A DNA stretch of 64,000 nucleotides from Cellulophaga sp. 20_2_10 (GCF_023476645.1 NZ_JAMCOJ010000010.1:58821-122820); one strand, 5' to 3'. Positions 50,022-59,334 are shown, counted from the first letter of the stretch. Notes: generated from the sequence alone by a model not told the origin. Translations and numbers: made by a program.

Positions 50022-53015
50022 ATGAACTACGATTTTAGTAAAATTGAGGCCAAATGGCAAAAATATTGGGCAGAAAACCAAACATTTAAAGCAGAAAATA
50101 ATTCTGATAAAGAAAAATTTTATGTTTTAGATATGTTCCCTTATCCTTCTGGTGCTGGGTTACACGTTGGTCACCCACTTGGCTATATTGCTAGTGATAT
50201 TTATGCGCGCTACAAAAGACACCAAGGTTTTAATGTATTGCACCCAATGGGATACGATTCTTTTGGTCTTCCTGCAGAACAATATGCTATACAAACTGGG
50301 CAACACCCGGCTATTACTACAAAAACAAACATAAACAGATATAGAGAACAACTAGATAAAATTGGTTTTTCTTTTGATTGGAGTCGTGAAGTACGTACTT
50401 CTAATCCTGATTATTACAAATGGACACAGTGGATTTTTATTCAGCTATTTAATTCTTGGTATAATAATGATACCAATAAGGCTGAAGACATTTCTACCTT
50501 AATTGCTTTATTTGAAAAAGAAGGAAACGCTACTGTAAATACTGTTTCTGATGACGATATACTTGTTTTTACTGCTGATGAATGGAAGGCATTTGACACT
50601 AAAAAACAACAAGAAATTTTATTACAATACAGACTAACATACCTGGCAGAAACCGAAGTAAATTGGTGTCCGGCTTTAGGAACTGTATTGGCTAATGACG
50701 AGATTATAAACGGCGTATCAGAACGTGGCGGACATTCTGTTATTCGTAAAAAAATGACACAATGGAGTATGCGTATTTCTGCATATGCACAACGTTTGTT
50801 AGACGATTTAAACACAATAGACTGGCCACAACCTTTAAAAGACTCACAAACCAACTGGATTGGAAGAAGTCAAGGTGCTTCTGTTACTTTCAATGTCCTT
50901 GCGAGCGAAGCGAAGCAATCTCATCAAATAGACGTTTTTACCACTCGCCCAGATACTATTTTTGGTGTTAGTTTTATGACTCTTGCTCCAGAACATGAGC
51001 TCGTTGCTACTATTACTACTCCAGAACAAAAAGCAGAAGTAGATACCTACATACAAGCCACTGCAAAACGTAGTGAGCGCGAGCGTATGGCAGATGTAAA
51101 AACTATTTCTGGTGCATTTACTGGTGCGTATGCAGAGCATCCTTTTACAAAAGAGCCTATTCCTATTTGGATTGGCGACTATGTACTAGCGGGCTACGGA
51201 ACAGGTGCTGTTATGGCGGTACCTTGTGGTGATCAGCGCGATTATGATTTTGCTAAAAAATTCGACATTGCTATCCCTAATGTTTTTGAAGGCGTAGATA
51301 TATCTGAAGAAGCACACGCAGATAAAGATAAAACTGTAATTGCTAATTCGGACTTTTTAAACGGACTACCGTATAAAAAAGCAATGAAACTAGCCATTTA
51401 CGAGCTAGAAAAAATAGGCCACGGTAAAGGTAAAATTAACTACCGCTTGCGCGATGCTGTTTTTAGTAGACAACGTTACTGGGGAGAACCTTTTCCTGTG
51501 TATTACGTAGATGGTATGCCAAAAATGATAGATGCCAAGCATTTACCTATTTCATTACCAGAGGTAGAAAAGTACTTACCAACCGAAACTGGCGAGCCGC
51601 CATTAGGCAACGCAACCGTTTGGGCTTGGTGTACTAAGGAAAATAAAGTTGTAGACAATAGTGAAATAAACAATGAGACTGTATTTCCGTTAGAGCTAAA
51701 TACAATGCCAGGTTGGGCAGGTAGTAGTTTTTACTTTAACCGTTATATGGATCCTAATAATACAGAAGCTATATTTTCTGATGATGCAATTAACTACTGG
51801 CAAGATGTAGATTTATATATTGGTGGTAGTGAGCACGCAACCGGACACTTATTATATGCACGTTTTTGGCAGAAATTTTTGTTTGATAAAGGTGTAGTTC
51901 CTAAAAATGAGTTTGCCAAAAAACTGATTAACCAAGGAATGATTACAGGCACAAGTGCTTTTGTTTATAAAGACTTAAAGCTGTATTTCACTACAGATGA
52001 AAAAGATAAGAAACAACTTAGTTTAAATCAGCATAAATTTGATCAAAAATGGGTAATTTCTTATAACTTACTCTCAAACCAAGAATTTTTATTGAAATTA
52101 TTTAAAAATACTAAACCTAGTAGTCCTGGTGCTCTAAAATTATATGAAAAAGTTTTTAACGGTACCGAGAAATATATAGTAAAAGCAGCCGTAAACGCAA
52201 TACACGCAGATGTTTCTTTTGTAAATGCTTCTGATGAATTAGATGTTGAAGCATTTAAAAATTGGAGAGAAGAATATAAAGATGCTGAGTTCCTATTAGA
52301 AGACGGCAAGTACATTGTTGGTCGTGAAGTAGAAAAAATGTCTAAATCTAAATACAATGTGGTTAGTCCAGATAGTATTTGTGAGGAATATGGCGCAGAT
52401 AGTTTACGTTTGTACGAGATGTTTTTAGGCCCATTAGAGCAATCTAAACCTTGGAATACTGCTGGTATTACAGGTACGCACGGTTTCTTGAAAAAATTAT
52501 GGCGTTTATATATAGATGATAATGGCACTAAATTTACAGATGCTGCACCAACTAAAGACAACTTAAAAACATTACACAAAACCATTAAAAAAGTAGCAGA
52601 GGACATAGAGAACTTTTCTTTTAACACATCTGTATCTACGTTTATGATATGTGTAAATGAGTTGTCTAGTCAAAAATGTACAAGCAAAGAAATTTTAGAA
52701 GCCTTAGCTATTTTAGTTTCTCCGTATGCACCACATATAGCTGAAGAATTATGGCAACAATTAGGACATACAACTTCTATTGCTACAGCTCCTTTTCCAG
52801 CGTTTGATGCATCTCACCTTGTAGAAAGCAGTAAAGAATACCCTATTTCTTTTAATGGAAAAATGCGTTTTAAACTAGAGTTACCATTAGACTTGTCTAA
52901 AGAAGAAATAGAAGCAACAGTAATGGCTCACGAAAAAACCATTGCTCAACTCCAAGGACGCGAACCTAAAAAGGTTATTGTTGTTCCTGGAAAAATTATA
53001 AATATTGTAGGGTAA
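50022..53015 (+). CDS. leuS: Leucyl-tRNA synthetase
   Basis: A 997-residue class I synthetase charging tRNA-Leu. The HIGH motif is HVGHPLG within PYPSGAGLHVGHPLGY (about 42-57). KMSKS is VEKMSKSKYN near residue 770. The editing domain contains TTRPDTIFGVSF (about 307-318) and GTGAVMAVPCGDQRDYDFA. It is longer than E. coli LeuS (860), with insertions around 145-190 and 640-740, common in Bacteroidota. Residues 293-300 (LASEAKQS) come from an inserted interspersed-repeat sequence. Monocistronic with its own promoter and terminator. Confidence 0.96.
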   Translation: MNYDFSKIEAKWQKYWAENQTFKAENNSDKEKFYVLDMFPYPSGAGLHVGHPLGYIASDIYARYKRHQGFNVLHPMGYDSFGLPAEQYAIQTGQHPAITTKTNINRYREQLDKIGFSFDWSREVRTSNPDYYKWTQWIFIQLFNSWYNNDTNKAEDISTLIALFEKEGNATVNTVSDDDILVFTADEWKAFDTKKQQEILLQYRLTYLAETEVNWCPALGTVLANDEIINGVSERGGHSVIRKKMTQWSMRISAYAQRLLDDLNTIDWPQPLKDSQTNWIGRSQGASVTFNVLASEAKQSHQIDVFTTRPDTIFGVSFMTLAPEHELVATITTPEQKAEVDTYIQATAKRSERERMADVKTISGAFTGAYAEHPFTKEPIPIWIGDYVLAGYGTGAVMAVPCGDQRDYDFAKKFDIAIPNVFEGVDISEEAHADKDKTVIANSDFLNGLPYKKAMKLAIYELEKIGHGKGKINYRLRDAVFSRQRYWGEPFPVYYVDGMPKMIDAKHLPISLPEVEKYLPTETGEPPLGNATVWAWCTKENKVVDNSEINNETVFPLELNTMPGWAGSSFYFNRYMDPNNTEAIFSDDAINYWQDVDLYIGGSEHATGHLLYARFWQKFLFDKGVVPKNEFAKKLINQGMITGTSAFVYKDLKLYFTTDEKDKKQLSLNQHKFDQKWVISYNLLSNQEFLLKLFKNTKPSSPGALKLYEKVFNGTEKYIVKAAVNAIHADVSFVNASDELDVEAFKNWREEYKDAEFLLEDGKYIVGREVEKMSKSKYNVVSPDSICEEYGADSLRLYEMFLGPLEQSKPWNTAGITGTHGFLKKLWRLYIDDNGTKFTDAAPTKDNLKTLHKTIKKVAEDIENFSFNTSVSTFMICVNELSSQKCTSKEILEALAILVSPYAPHIAEELWQQLGHTTSIATAPFPAFDASHLVESSKEYPISFNGKMRFKLELPLDLSKEEIEATVMAHEKTIAQLQGREPKKVIVVPGKIINIVG
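50897..50921 (+). repeat. Interspersed-repeat fragment read in frame inside leuS
   Basis: The stretch TTGCGAGCGAAGCGAAGCAA resembles the short GC-rich repeat cores that are normally scattered between genes in many bacteria. Here it lies in the leuS editing domain and is translated as LASEAKQS between ASVTFNV and the conserved TTRPDT block, with no frame break. Base composition is clearly richer in G+C than its surroundings. Confidence 0.6.
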
Positions 53016-53044
53016 CAACCTAAATAATTACATTCAAATTAACT

Positions 53045-53076
53045 ACACCCCTATTTTTTTAGGGGTGTTCTTATTT
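53045..53076 (+). terminator. Intrinsic terminator of leuS
   Basis: Arms ACACCCCTA and TAGGGGTGT pair perfectly around a T-rich loop, followed by TTCTTATTT. Confidence 0.8.
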
Positions 53077-53178
53077 AAAAACGACATTCTTAATCTACAC
53101 CCCCTACTTTTATCAATTATTCAACTATTATTTTTTGCAATTAATTTAATTTAGCACAAAATCTAAAATTAGTTAATT

Positions 53179-54279
53179 ATGATTGTTGGTATCCCTCAAG
53201 AAATTAAAAATAATGAAAGTCGAGTTGGTATAACACCAGGTGGGGTTTTTGAATTAACAAAGAACAACCACACCGTATACGTACAGTCTGGAGCTGGTGA
53301 AGGCAGCGGATTTAGCAATACCGATTACCAACAGGCAGGCGCTGCAATTTTGGATACTATTGCACAAGTTTACGCAATGAGCGAAATGATTGTTAAGGTG
53401 AAAGAGCCTATTGCAGAGGAATACGATCTTATTAAAGAGGGACAAATTTTATTTACATATTTTCATTTTGCATCTAGTGAAGCACTAACCAAAGCAATGA
53501 TTAAGCAAAAAGCCATTTGTATTGCTTATGAAACCGTTGAAGATGAAGAAGGAACTTTACCATTACTAACTCCAATGTCCGAAGTTGCCGGTAGAATGGC
53601 TATTCAACAAGGCGCAAAATACCTAGAGAAACCCGTAAAAGGCAGAGGTGTACTTTTAGGAGGTGTTCCTGGTGTTGCTCCAGGTAAAGTTCTAGTTCTA
53701 GGTGCCGGTGTAGTTGGCGTACAAGCTGCTAAAATGGCAGCTGGTTTGGGAGCTCACGTCACCATACTAGATGTAAACATGAAACGCTTACGTTATGTTA
53801 ACGATGTTATGCCACCGCACGTAACAACAGAATTCTCAAACGAATTTAACATTAGAAAACACATAAAAACACATGACCTTATTATTGGCGGCGTACTATT
53901 AAAAGGCGCTAAAGCTCCTAACCTTATCACAAGAGATATGTTAAAGGACATGAAACCAGGAACTGTAATTGTAGATGTTGCCGTAGATCAAGGTGGCTGC
54001 GTAGAGACTACCAAACCAACTACCCATGAAGATCCTATTTATATTATAGATGATGTTGTACATTATTCTGTAGCAAATATGCCAGGTGCTGTACCATACA
54101 CCTCTACAATGGCTTTAACCAATGTTACATTACCATACACTTTAAAATTAGCCAATTTAGGCTGGGAAGCCGCGTGCAAGCAAGATGCCTCTTTACAAAA
54201 AGGACTAAACATTGTGTCCGGCAAAGTAGTATACAACGAAATACTAGAAGCTTTTGGCTGGGAAGAAGTTCTTGCATAA
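53179..54279 (+). CDS. ald: Alanine dehydrogenase
   Basis: A 366-residue NAD-dependent enzyme interconverting alanine and pyruvate plus ammonia. The N-terminal domain begins MIVGIPQEIKNNESRVGITPGGV and contains MIVKVKEP with the substrate-binding Lys. The nucleotide-binding fold is KVLVLGAGVVGVQAAKMAAGLGAHVTILD (about 172-200). DVAVDQGGCVETTKPTTHEDP and YSVANMPGAVPYTST are conserved catalytic segments. Length matches the family. Monocistronic, closed by a strong terminator. Confidence 0.95.
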   Translation: MIVGIPQEIKNNESRVGITPGGVFELTKNNHTVYVQSGAGEGSGFSNTDYQQAGAAILDTIAQVYAMSEMIVKVKEPIAEEYDLIKEGQILFTYFHFASSEALTKAMIKQKAICIAYETVEDEEGTLPLLTPMSEVAGRMAIQQGAKYLEKPVKGRGVLLGGVPGVAPGKVLVLGAGVVGVQAAKMAAGLGAHVTILDVNMKRLRYVNDVMPPHVTTEFSNEFNIRKHIKTHDLIIGGVLLKGAKAPNLITRDMLKDMKPGTVIVDVAVDQGGCVETTKPTTHEDPIYIIDDVVHYSVANMPGAVPYTSTMALTNVTLPYTLKLANLGWEAACKQDASLQKGLNIVSGKVVYNEILEAFGWEEVLA

Positions 54280-54302
54280 ACACTTAGAATTGTCAGTAAA
54301 TT

Positions 54303-54330
54303 AAACCTCGCCAAATTTGGCGAGGTTTTT
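54303..54330 (+). terminator. Intrinsic terminator of ald
   Basis: The palindrome AACCTCGCCAAATTTGGCGAGGTT is followed by TTT and a further T-rich stretch. Confidence 0.9.
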
Positions 54331-54371
54331 GCTTTTTAATTGTTATATTTATTTCTTTTAAAACACAAACT

Positions 54372-55070
54372 ATGTATACATATTATATTATTATTGGCGC
54401 AGTTGCTTTAGTTAGCTGGCTTGTTAGTAACAGATTAAAAAGTAAATTTGAAAAATACTCTAAAATACAATTGCGCAACGGAATGAGTGGCGCAGAAATA
54501 GCTGAAAAAATGCTAGCTGATAACGGCATTAGAGACGTACAAGTAATTTCTACTCCAGGTAGACTTACAGACCATTATAACCCTGCAAACAAAACCGTAA
54601 ACCTTAGTGAAAGTGTTTACAGCCAGCGCAACGCAGCTGCAGCTGCAGTTGCTGCTCACGAATGCGGCCATGCTGTACAACACGCTACTGCATACCAATG
54701 GTTAACAATGCGTTCTAAATTAGTGCCTATTGTTAGCGTAACATCTAGCATGTCTCAATGGGTTGTTTATGGTGGCGTTATTTTAATGGCCGTATCTGGT
54801 ATTGCCGGTAGTCTTGGATTTTATGTTGCTGTTGCTGGTTTAGTTATGATGGGCTTTGCTACATTATTTAGTTTTGTAACACTACCTGTAGAATACGATG
54901 CTAGTAACCGCGCTTTAGCTTGGTTAAAAAACAAAAATATGCTTAGTCAAGAAGAATACGCTGGCGCAGAAGATGCTTTAAAATGGGCTGCTAGAACTTA
55001 TTTAGTTGCTGCTTTAGGTGCATTAGCATCTCTAGTATACTGGGCATACCGAGTATTTGCAAGAGATTAA
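54372..55070 (+). CDS. YugP-type zinc metallopeptidase
   Basis: A 232-residue membrane protease family protein. The zinc motif HECGH is His96-Glu97-His100, followed by AVQHATAYQWLTMRSKLVP. Membrane segments are at 4-20, about 125-145 and 150-170, with one more near the C-terminus. The third ligand is probably in LPVEYDASNRAL (Glu or Asp). Members are conserved over many phyla; substrates are unknown. Monocistronic with its own terminator. Confidence 0.88.
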   Translation: MYTYYIIIGAVALVSWLVSNRLKSKFEKYSKIQLRNGMSGAEIAEKMLADNGIRDVQVISTPGRLTDHYNPANKTVNLSESVYSQRNAAAAAVAAHECGHAVQHATAYQWLTMRSKLVPIVSVTSSMSQWVVYGGVILMAVSGIAGSLGFYVAVAGLVMMGFATLFSFVTLPVEYDASNRALAWLKNKNMLSQEEYAGAEDALKWAARTYLVAALGALASLVYWAYRVFARD

Positions 55071-55097
55071 TTCTTTTATAAAATTTAAAAAAACAAA

Positions 55098-55128
55098 AAG
55101 GGTGTCTACTAGTAGACACCCTTTTTTA
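55098..55128. terminator. Intrinsic terminator
   Basis: The palindrome AAGGGTGTCTACTAGTAGACACCCTT carries an A-run and a T-run, so it can act in both directions between the protease gene and the convergent copper operon. Confidence 0.9.
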
Positions 55129-55232
55129 TTGGACATAATGCTGTTCTAAAAAATTCCCCCAAACCTTTAGAACCAACCTTAATAAGAATTGTTCATTACG
55201 CCCAATTATATTTTATACCAGTTATTAAATTG

Positions 55233-56210
55233 CTATATATTGATATTTAAATACAAAGAAAACCTGTTTTTAACCTCAACTTTTCCGTTGTTTAAGTTTT
55301 GATCTATAGGCAACATACTTGTAACTCCTAAGGAGTATTTTTTGTAGCTAGCCTCTACACTTAGCTTGCCAAAAAACACATCGCCACCCGTATTTAAAAC
55401 TGATAAATTATAAGACTCATCTTCACTATAATTTTCACCACCAACACCAAGAGCTGGCGTTAACGCAAAATTATCGGACAGGTAATATGTTTTATAGGTA
55501 TTTAAACCATAATTTAACTGATTACCAAATTGATAATCTTTAGCGTTTTTTGTTTTAAAAGTATAATTCACCATTGCAGACACTCCCCAATTGTTATGCG
55601 AAAGTCCGTAATTTATAGCCGTAACATAATCCCAACTTCCGGTTCCTAACTGAAAACTAGTATTTACACTACCTGTATTATTAGCCCTATCAAAACTACC
55701 AGTAGGCATTTTTACACCACCTCCTACTTGCAAGGAGTGTTGTGGTCCAACCACCATAATACTATCTTGCTTTGCTAATATTTTGTAAAAACCTAAAACT
55801 GTAATATCTCCTAAACCACTAATATCCTGAGAAGATTTATCTGCAAACTCTCTATCATGAAAATGATAAGGCACAATTGCATTTACCAAAAAACGCTTGC
55901 CAATTGGCACTCTACCCCAAGCCTGTAGTGTATTAAAGTTTTCATCTATCCAAGGAGAATCATTAAAAATACCATCTCTAGATTGGTAACTTTGAGAAAT
56001 GTAACGCACTCCTGCAAAATTGGTATCTAAACCTGTACCAAAACCCATACTACCACCATTACCACTACAACCACAAGTATCGCAAAAATCTTCAAAAACG
56101 TAATGCTTTGTTGTTGCTGTTGTTTGCAAACTATCTGTTGGTTCTGTTTTATGTATTGCAAACGCATTACACACAACCATTAGACATCCTATTATTATTA
56201 AATTTTTCAT
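55233..56210 (-). CDS. Outer-membrane beta-barrel protein with N-terminal Cys cluster, copper-operon member
   Basis: A 325-residue exported protein. Signal peptide 1-18 (VVCNAFA), then a Cys-rich segment FCDTCGCSGNGG (Cys43, Cys46, Cys48), then about 260 residues of alternating beta pattern with glycine and aromatic residues (VNAIVPYHFHDREF, HSLQVGGGVKMPTGSFDR) ending in RFSLYLNINI, typical of an outer-membrane barrel. The Cys cluster before the barrel could bind copper on the periplasmic side. It follows the diheme gene by 3 bp. I read it as the outer-membrane component of the MbnP/MbnH locus; that role is inference. Confidence 0.72.
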   Translation of the reverse strand: MKNLIIIGCLMVVCNAFAIHKTEPTDSLQTTATTKHYVFEDFCDTCGCSGNGGSMGFGTGLDTNFAGVRYISQSYQSRDGIFNDSPWIDENFNTLQAWGRVPIGKRFLVNAIVPYHFHDREFADKSSQDISGLGDITVLGFYKILAKQDSIMVVGPQHSLQVGGGVKMPTGSFDRANNTGSVNTSFQLGTGSWDYVTAINYGLSHNNWGVSAMVNYTFKTKNAKDYQFGNQLNYGLNTYKTYYLSDNFALTPALGVGGENYSEDESYNLSVLNTGGDVFFGKLSVEASYKKYSLGVTSMLPIDQNLNNGKVEVKNRFSLYLNINI

Positions 56211-56213
56211 ATT

Positions 56214-57242
56214 CTATTTCTCTGAAAATCGTTCGTCCTTTAAAAAGGTATTATCTGTAAGGGTATTTAAAAAAGCAATAATTGCTACCCTCTCCTCTGC
56301 TGTTGTAGCAATACCTAAATTACTATTGTTACGAAGTAAAGGATCTAATGTTTCCGAATCTACAACCGCTTCATTATAGAACGCCAAGACCGACTCTAAA
56401 GACCCAAAACGCCCATCATGCATATATGGCCCTGTTACCGCTATATTTCTAAGACTTGGCACTTTAAACTTGTAATTATCGGCTACAAAACCAGTTACTT
56501 TTCCTCTTCCAATATCATCTAATTTAGGATTAGGTTGCAAGCCATTATTTCTAAAACTTCCATCAGAAAACAATGCCGTAGCGTGGCAACTAGCACATTT
56601 TTGCTCAAAAAGAGCTAAACCCTGCTGCTCTACCTCAGTAAATTGCACTTGGTTATTTATATACTTATCATACTTAGCATCTGCAGAAATCATAGTTACC
56701 ATAAACTGTGACAACGCCAACAAAAAGTTTTCAGAGTTTACTTCTCCATCTTCAAAAGCCTCAGCAAACAGTTTTTTATAACCAGATTTATTCTTCAGTT
56801 TTTCTATTACATTTTCTAAGGTTTCATCCATCTCTACCTCTGTAGTAATCGGAATTACAGGAAAAAGGTCTAAATGACCCGTTGCACCATCCCAAGCAAA
56901 ATTTTCTAAGAAAGCCATATTTTGCACAGGCGGCGTGTTTCTTGTTCCCTCTAAATCGTTTACGCCGTGGCTAAATGTATGTCCGTGATGTGTAAATGCA
57001 TATTTTTGCTCGTGACAAGAACCACAAGAAATTGTTCCTGTAGAAGACACTGCACCATCATAAAACAATTTGCGCCCAAGTTCTATTCCGTTTTCTGTTA
57101 ACGGGTTGTTCGTTAAATTGTACGTTACCTCCGGAAAATGAGCTGGCACCTCTAATTCTACCGAAACATTGGTATAACCATCATCATTATTTTGGCAACC
57201 TACAATAGCTAACAAAGTCAAAAAGAAATTAATTTTCTTCAT
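56214..57242 (-). CDS. MauG/MbnH-type diheme cytochrome c peroxidase family lipoprotein
   Basis: A 342-residue lipoprotein (LLAIVGC, Cys16) with two heme c sites: CGSCH (Cys73, Cys76, His77) and CASCH (Cys216, Cys219, His220). The conserved GRKLFYD (56-62), NMAFLENFAWDGA (108-120) and GPYMHDGRFGSLESVLAFYN near the C-terminus mark the MauG/CcpA family. Next to an MbnP-type gene, it probably corresponds to MbnH, which oxidises a Trp of MbnP to kynurenine. A plain hydrogen peroxide-detoxifying peroxidase is the alternative. The gap from the MbnP-like stop is 81 bp. Confidence 0.85.
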   Translation of the reverse strand: MKKINFFLTLLAIVGCQNNDDGYTNVSVELEVPAHFPEVTYNLTNNPLTENGIELGRKLFYDGAVSSTGTISCGSCHEQKYAFTHHGHTFSHGVNDLEGTRNTPPVQNMAFLENFAWDGATGHLDLFPVIPITTEVEMDETLENVIEKLKNKSGYKKLFAEAFEDGEVNSENFLLALSQFMVTMISADAKYDKYINNQVQFTEVEQQGLALFEQKCASCHATALFSDGSFRNNGLQPNPKLDDIGRGKVTGFVADNYKFKVPSLRNIAVTGPYMHDGRFGSLESVLAFYNEAVVDSETLDPLLRNNSNLGIATTAEERVAIIAFLNTLTDNTFLKDERFSEK

Positions 57243-57323
57243 ATCAACTAAATAAAAAAAATAGGAGTCACAAGCCCAGCTAAAACCAAAACTAAAACTA
57301 GGCCTGCAACACGCTATTAAATT

Positions 57324-58169
57324 TTAATGACTACTGTTACCAGCTTCATTGTTATGTACGTGATCTACTTTAAATACCAATGGTACGTTAGCAGCTACTA
57401 TTACAGCACCTTCACCACCCATAATTGCATTGCCATAAGCTTCTAAACTAACAGCTTCTCTAGCAGTTAAAAGTGCGCTTGCATCTGTAATAATATGTAC
57501 CTCTGGAGCCATATCTTCGTTAACAATAATTGCAGAACCTGCAGGTACATTTATAGTAGTTTCTGTGTAATTAGTAACCTCATCACTTGCTCTACCTAAA
57601 TGCACTTTAAAATCTTCTCCTGAAATCCCAACTGGTCCAGACGCACTAGTTGTATAGCCACCTTCAAAGTTTACATACTTGTAACCAGAAGCCCAAGACC
57701 AAGTCATATCATACGCACTAGCAGCATCCCAGAAATCACCCGCTCCGCTTAACCCTTGATCATATTTTTCTTTATCTACACCAATACCAAATTTAACCGC
57801 TTGGTATTCCCCTGCTGGCACACCTTCTAAAATAATTTTTGTATTGTCTGCAAGTGCGTCGTTAGAATCTTCGCTAATAATAAAGTAACTATTTTCTTTT
57901 GGGTATGCATACTCCATACCATCTTCATCTACTAAAACAATATTACTTACAATGTAGTTTAAGCGGGTTACTGTTAAAGCCTCCCCGTTTGTATTTGCTG
58001 CATTAGCAGCTCCTAAGATTAGTTCGTTTCCTGCAAAGCTGCTATCAAACTCCAAAGTAACCTGCCCTGGATTAACATTATCCATTTCTCCGTCATCATC
58101 AGACGAGCAAGATGCTAGTGCTATTAAACTAAAACTTACTAGTATCGATTTTAAAAAATTTGTTTTCAT
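57324..58169 (-). CDS. MbnP-family copper-binding lipoprotein
   Basis: A 281-residue lipoprotein (SLIALASC, Cys21, followed by the acidic SSDDDGEMDN surface-export type signal). It has the MbnP pattern: VTLEFDSSFAGNELILG near 38-53, LTVTRLNYIVSNIVLVDEDG (65-84), FGIGVDKEKYDQG (127-139), the Trp-rich DMTWSWASGYKYVNFEG (154-170, Trp157 and Trp159) and a C-terminal FKVDHVHNNEAGNSSH rich in His. In characterised MbnP a Trp is turned into kynurenine and helps bind Cu(I). The adjacent diheme protein fits that reaction. Confidence 0.82.
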   Translation of the reverse strand: MKTNFLKSILVSFSLIALASCSSDDDGEMDNVNPGQVTLEFDSSFAGNELILGAANAANTNGEALTVTRLNYIVSNIVLVDEDGMEYAYPKENSYFIISEDSNDALADNTKIILEGVPAGEYQAVKFGIGVDKEKYDQGLSGAGDFWDAASAYDMTWSWASGYKYVNFEGGYTTSASGPVGISGEDFKVHLGRASDEVTNYTETTINVPAGSAIIVNEDMAPEVHIITDASALLTAREAVSLEAYGNAIMGGEGAVIVAANVPLVFKVDHVHNNEAGNSSH

Positions 58170-58401
58170 TTTAAACTTTTACTTATTTCTTATTCTATTT
58201 TGTGTGATTTTATTGTGCGTTTAGTTCTAAAAAAGATCACATTACATAACCATATTTCTATAAAAGAAATAGATGTATTGACTTTTAAAAAAAATAAACA
58301 GCGGCGTTGTTAAGCTCTAGGCTGATAAAAAACAACATAGAAAAATGATGATTTTACAAAGACTGAAAAATCACATTAACATTAAGCTTAACTCATAAAA
58401 T

Positions 58402-58761
58402 TTATGAAATAGGAGGACGTAAAAGGCTAAAAACCGTATTGTAGTTATAAGCACTCTCTGCAGAAAGTATTTTCGATTTTTTTTCTAATATAGATTTAGA
58501 GTCCACAAGAGATTCTTCAGTATTTTGATGAAATAACAACTGAAATTCTGACTTTACAACACCTTGCTCATTGTGTTCTTCTTGTGTAGATTTCTCTATA
58601 GATTTCATTAAAGCACACTTACCATTACACTCTAACTCTGGCTTGTCCTGGTTAATACAAAGCACAGTAGAGATATAATCATAATTAACCACATACTCCA
58701 TAAATGGGAACATTGGCTTAAGGCATATTACAAATGCTATTATGAGTAAGGTTTGTTTCAC
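58402..58761 (-). CDS. Small Cys-containing protein (CNGKC family) upstream of the copper operon
   Basis: A 119-residue protein starting with a hydrophobic segment (TLLIIAFVICLKPMFPF) that is either a signal peptide or an anchor. Cys35 (VLCINQD) and the pair Cys45-Cys49 in ELECNGKCALM form a possible metal or disulfide site. The rest is polar and ends in LLRPPIS. I know similar CNGKC proteins next to copper or TonB genes in Bacteroidota, but no function. A gap of 232 bp separates it from the MbnP-like gene, with a weak inverted repeat and no clear promoter. Confidence 0.65.
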   Translation of the reverse strand: MKQTLLIIAFVICLKPMFPFMEYVVNYDYISTVLCINQDKPELECNGKCALMKSIEKSTQEEHNEQGVVKSEFQLLFHQNTEESLVDSKSILEKKSKILSAESAYNYNTVFSLLRPPIS

Positions 58762-58821
58762 GCCCCAAAATTAAGACATAAAAGAATTTAAAACTAAAAC
58801 ATTTGTCATAAAAAGCTACAA

Positions 58822-59292
58822 TTATATTTGTATTTGCCTGTCTATTTGCTGATTTAAAGAAATAAAGGTTTCTGTTCTAGAAACCCCTTTTATTTGTTGT
58901 ATCTCTTTGTTTAACACCTGCATTAGGTGCTCGTTATCTTTACACAAAACTTTTATTAATACAGACCAATTACCTGTGGTATAGTGACATTCTAAAACTT
59001 CGGGAATTTTCTCTAATTCTTTAACGGCACTTGGGTTACTCATAGCTTTATCTAAAAAAATACCAATGTAAGCCATTGTGGTATACCCCAAAACTTTGGG
59101 ATTTATTATAAATTTAGAACCAGACATTAAGCCAGAAGTTTCTAGCTTACGTAAACGTTGATGAATTGCTGCGCCAGAAATACCAATATTACGCGCTATT
59201 TCTAAAATAGGTTTACGCGCATCTTCCATAAGGTACCTTATGATTTTCTTGTCTATTCCGTCAATTTTAATTCTATCGTTATCTAATTTCAT
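58822..59292 (-). CDS. Lrp/AsnC-family transcriptional regulator
   Basis: A 156-residue regulator. The N-terminal helix-turn-helix (DKKIIRYLMEDARKPILEIARNIGISGAAIHQRLRKLE, 14-51) is followed by the RAM ligand-binding domain (VLECHYTTGNWSVLIKVLCKDNEHLMQVL). Lrp proteins respond to amino acids and often regulate a neighbour. Upstream is a lysine-pathway-like dehydrogenase gene on the same strand. A short inverted repeat at 59320-59334 lies in the 48-bp gap and could be an operator. Confidence 0.92.
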   Translation of the reverse strand: MKLDNDRIKIDGIDKKIIRYLMEDARKPILEIARNIGISGAAIHQRLRKLETSGLMSGSKFIINPKVLGYTTMAYIGIFLDKAMSNPSAVKELEKIPEVLECHYTTGNWSVLIKVLCKDNEHLMQVLNKEIQQIKGVSRTETFISLNQQIDRQIQI

Positions 59293-59319
59293 AAATCTAG
59301 TTATAAATTAACCATAAAT

Positions 59320-59334
59320 ATACCAAAACGGTAT
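59320..59334 (-). promoter_or_regulatory. Inverted repeat upstream of lrp, possible operator
   Basis: ATACC-AAAAC-GGTAT is a perfect 5-bp inverted repeat between the saccharopine-dehydrogenase-like gene and lrp, close to a TATATTTA-like -7 element. It could be bound by the Lrp protein itself. Confidence 0.35.

Noticed and set aside
50441..50854. A 137-residue open frame antisense to leuS
   Set aside because: It is opposite a conserved part of leuS and has no homology or start signal.
52061..52627. A 188-residue open frame antisense to leuS
   Set aside because: It mirrors the codon pattern of leuS; the protein has no recognisable motif.
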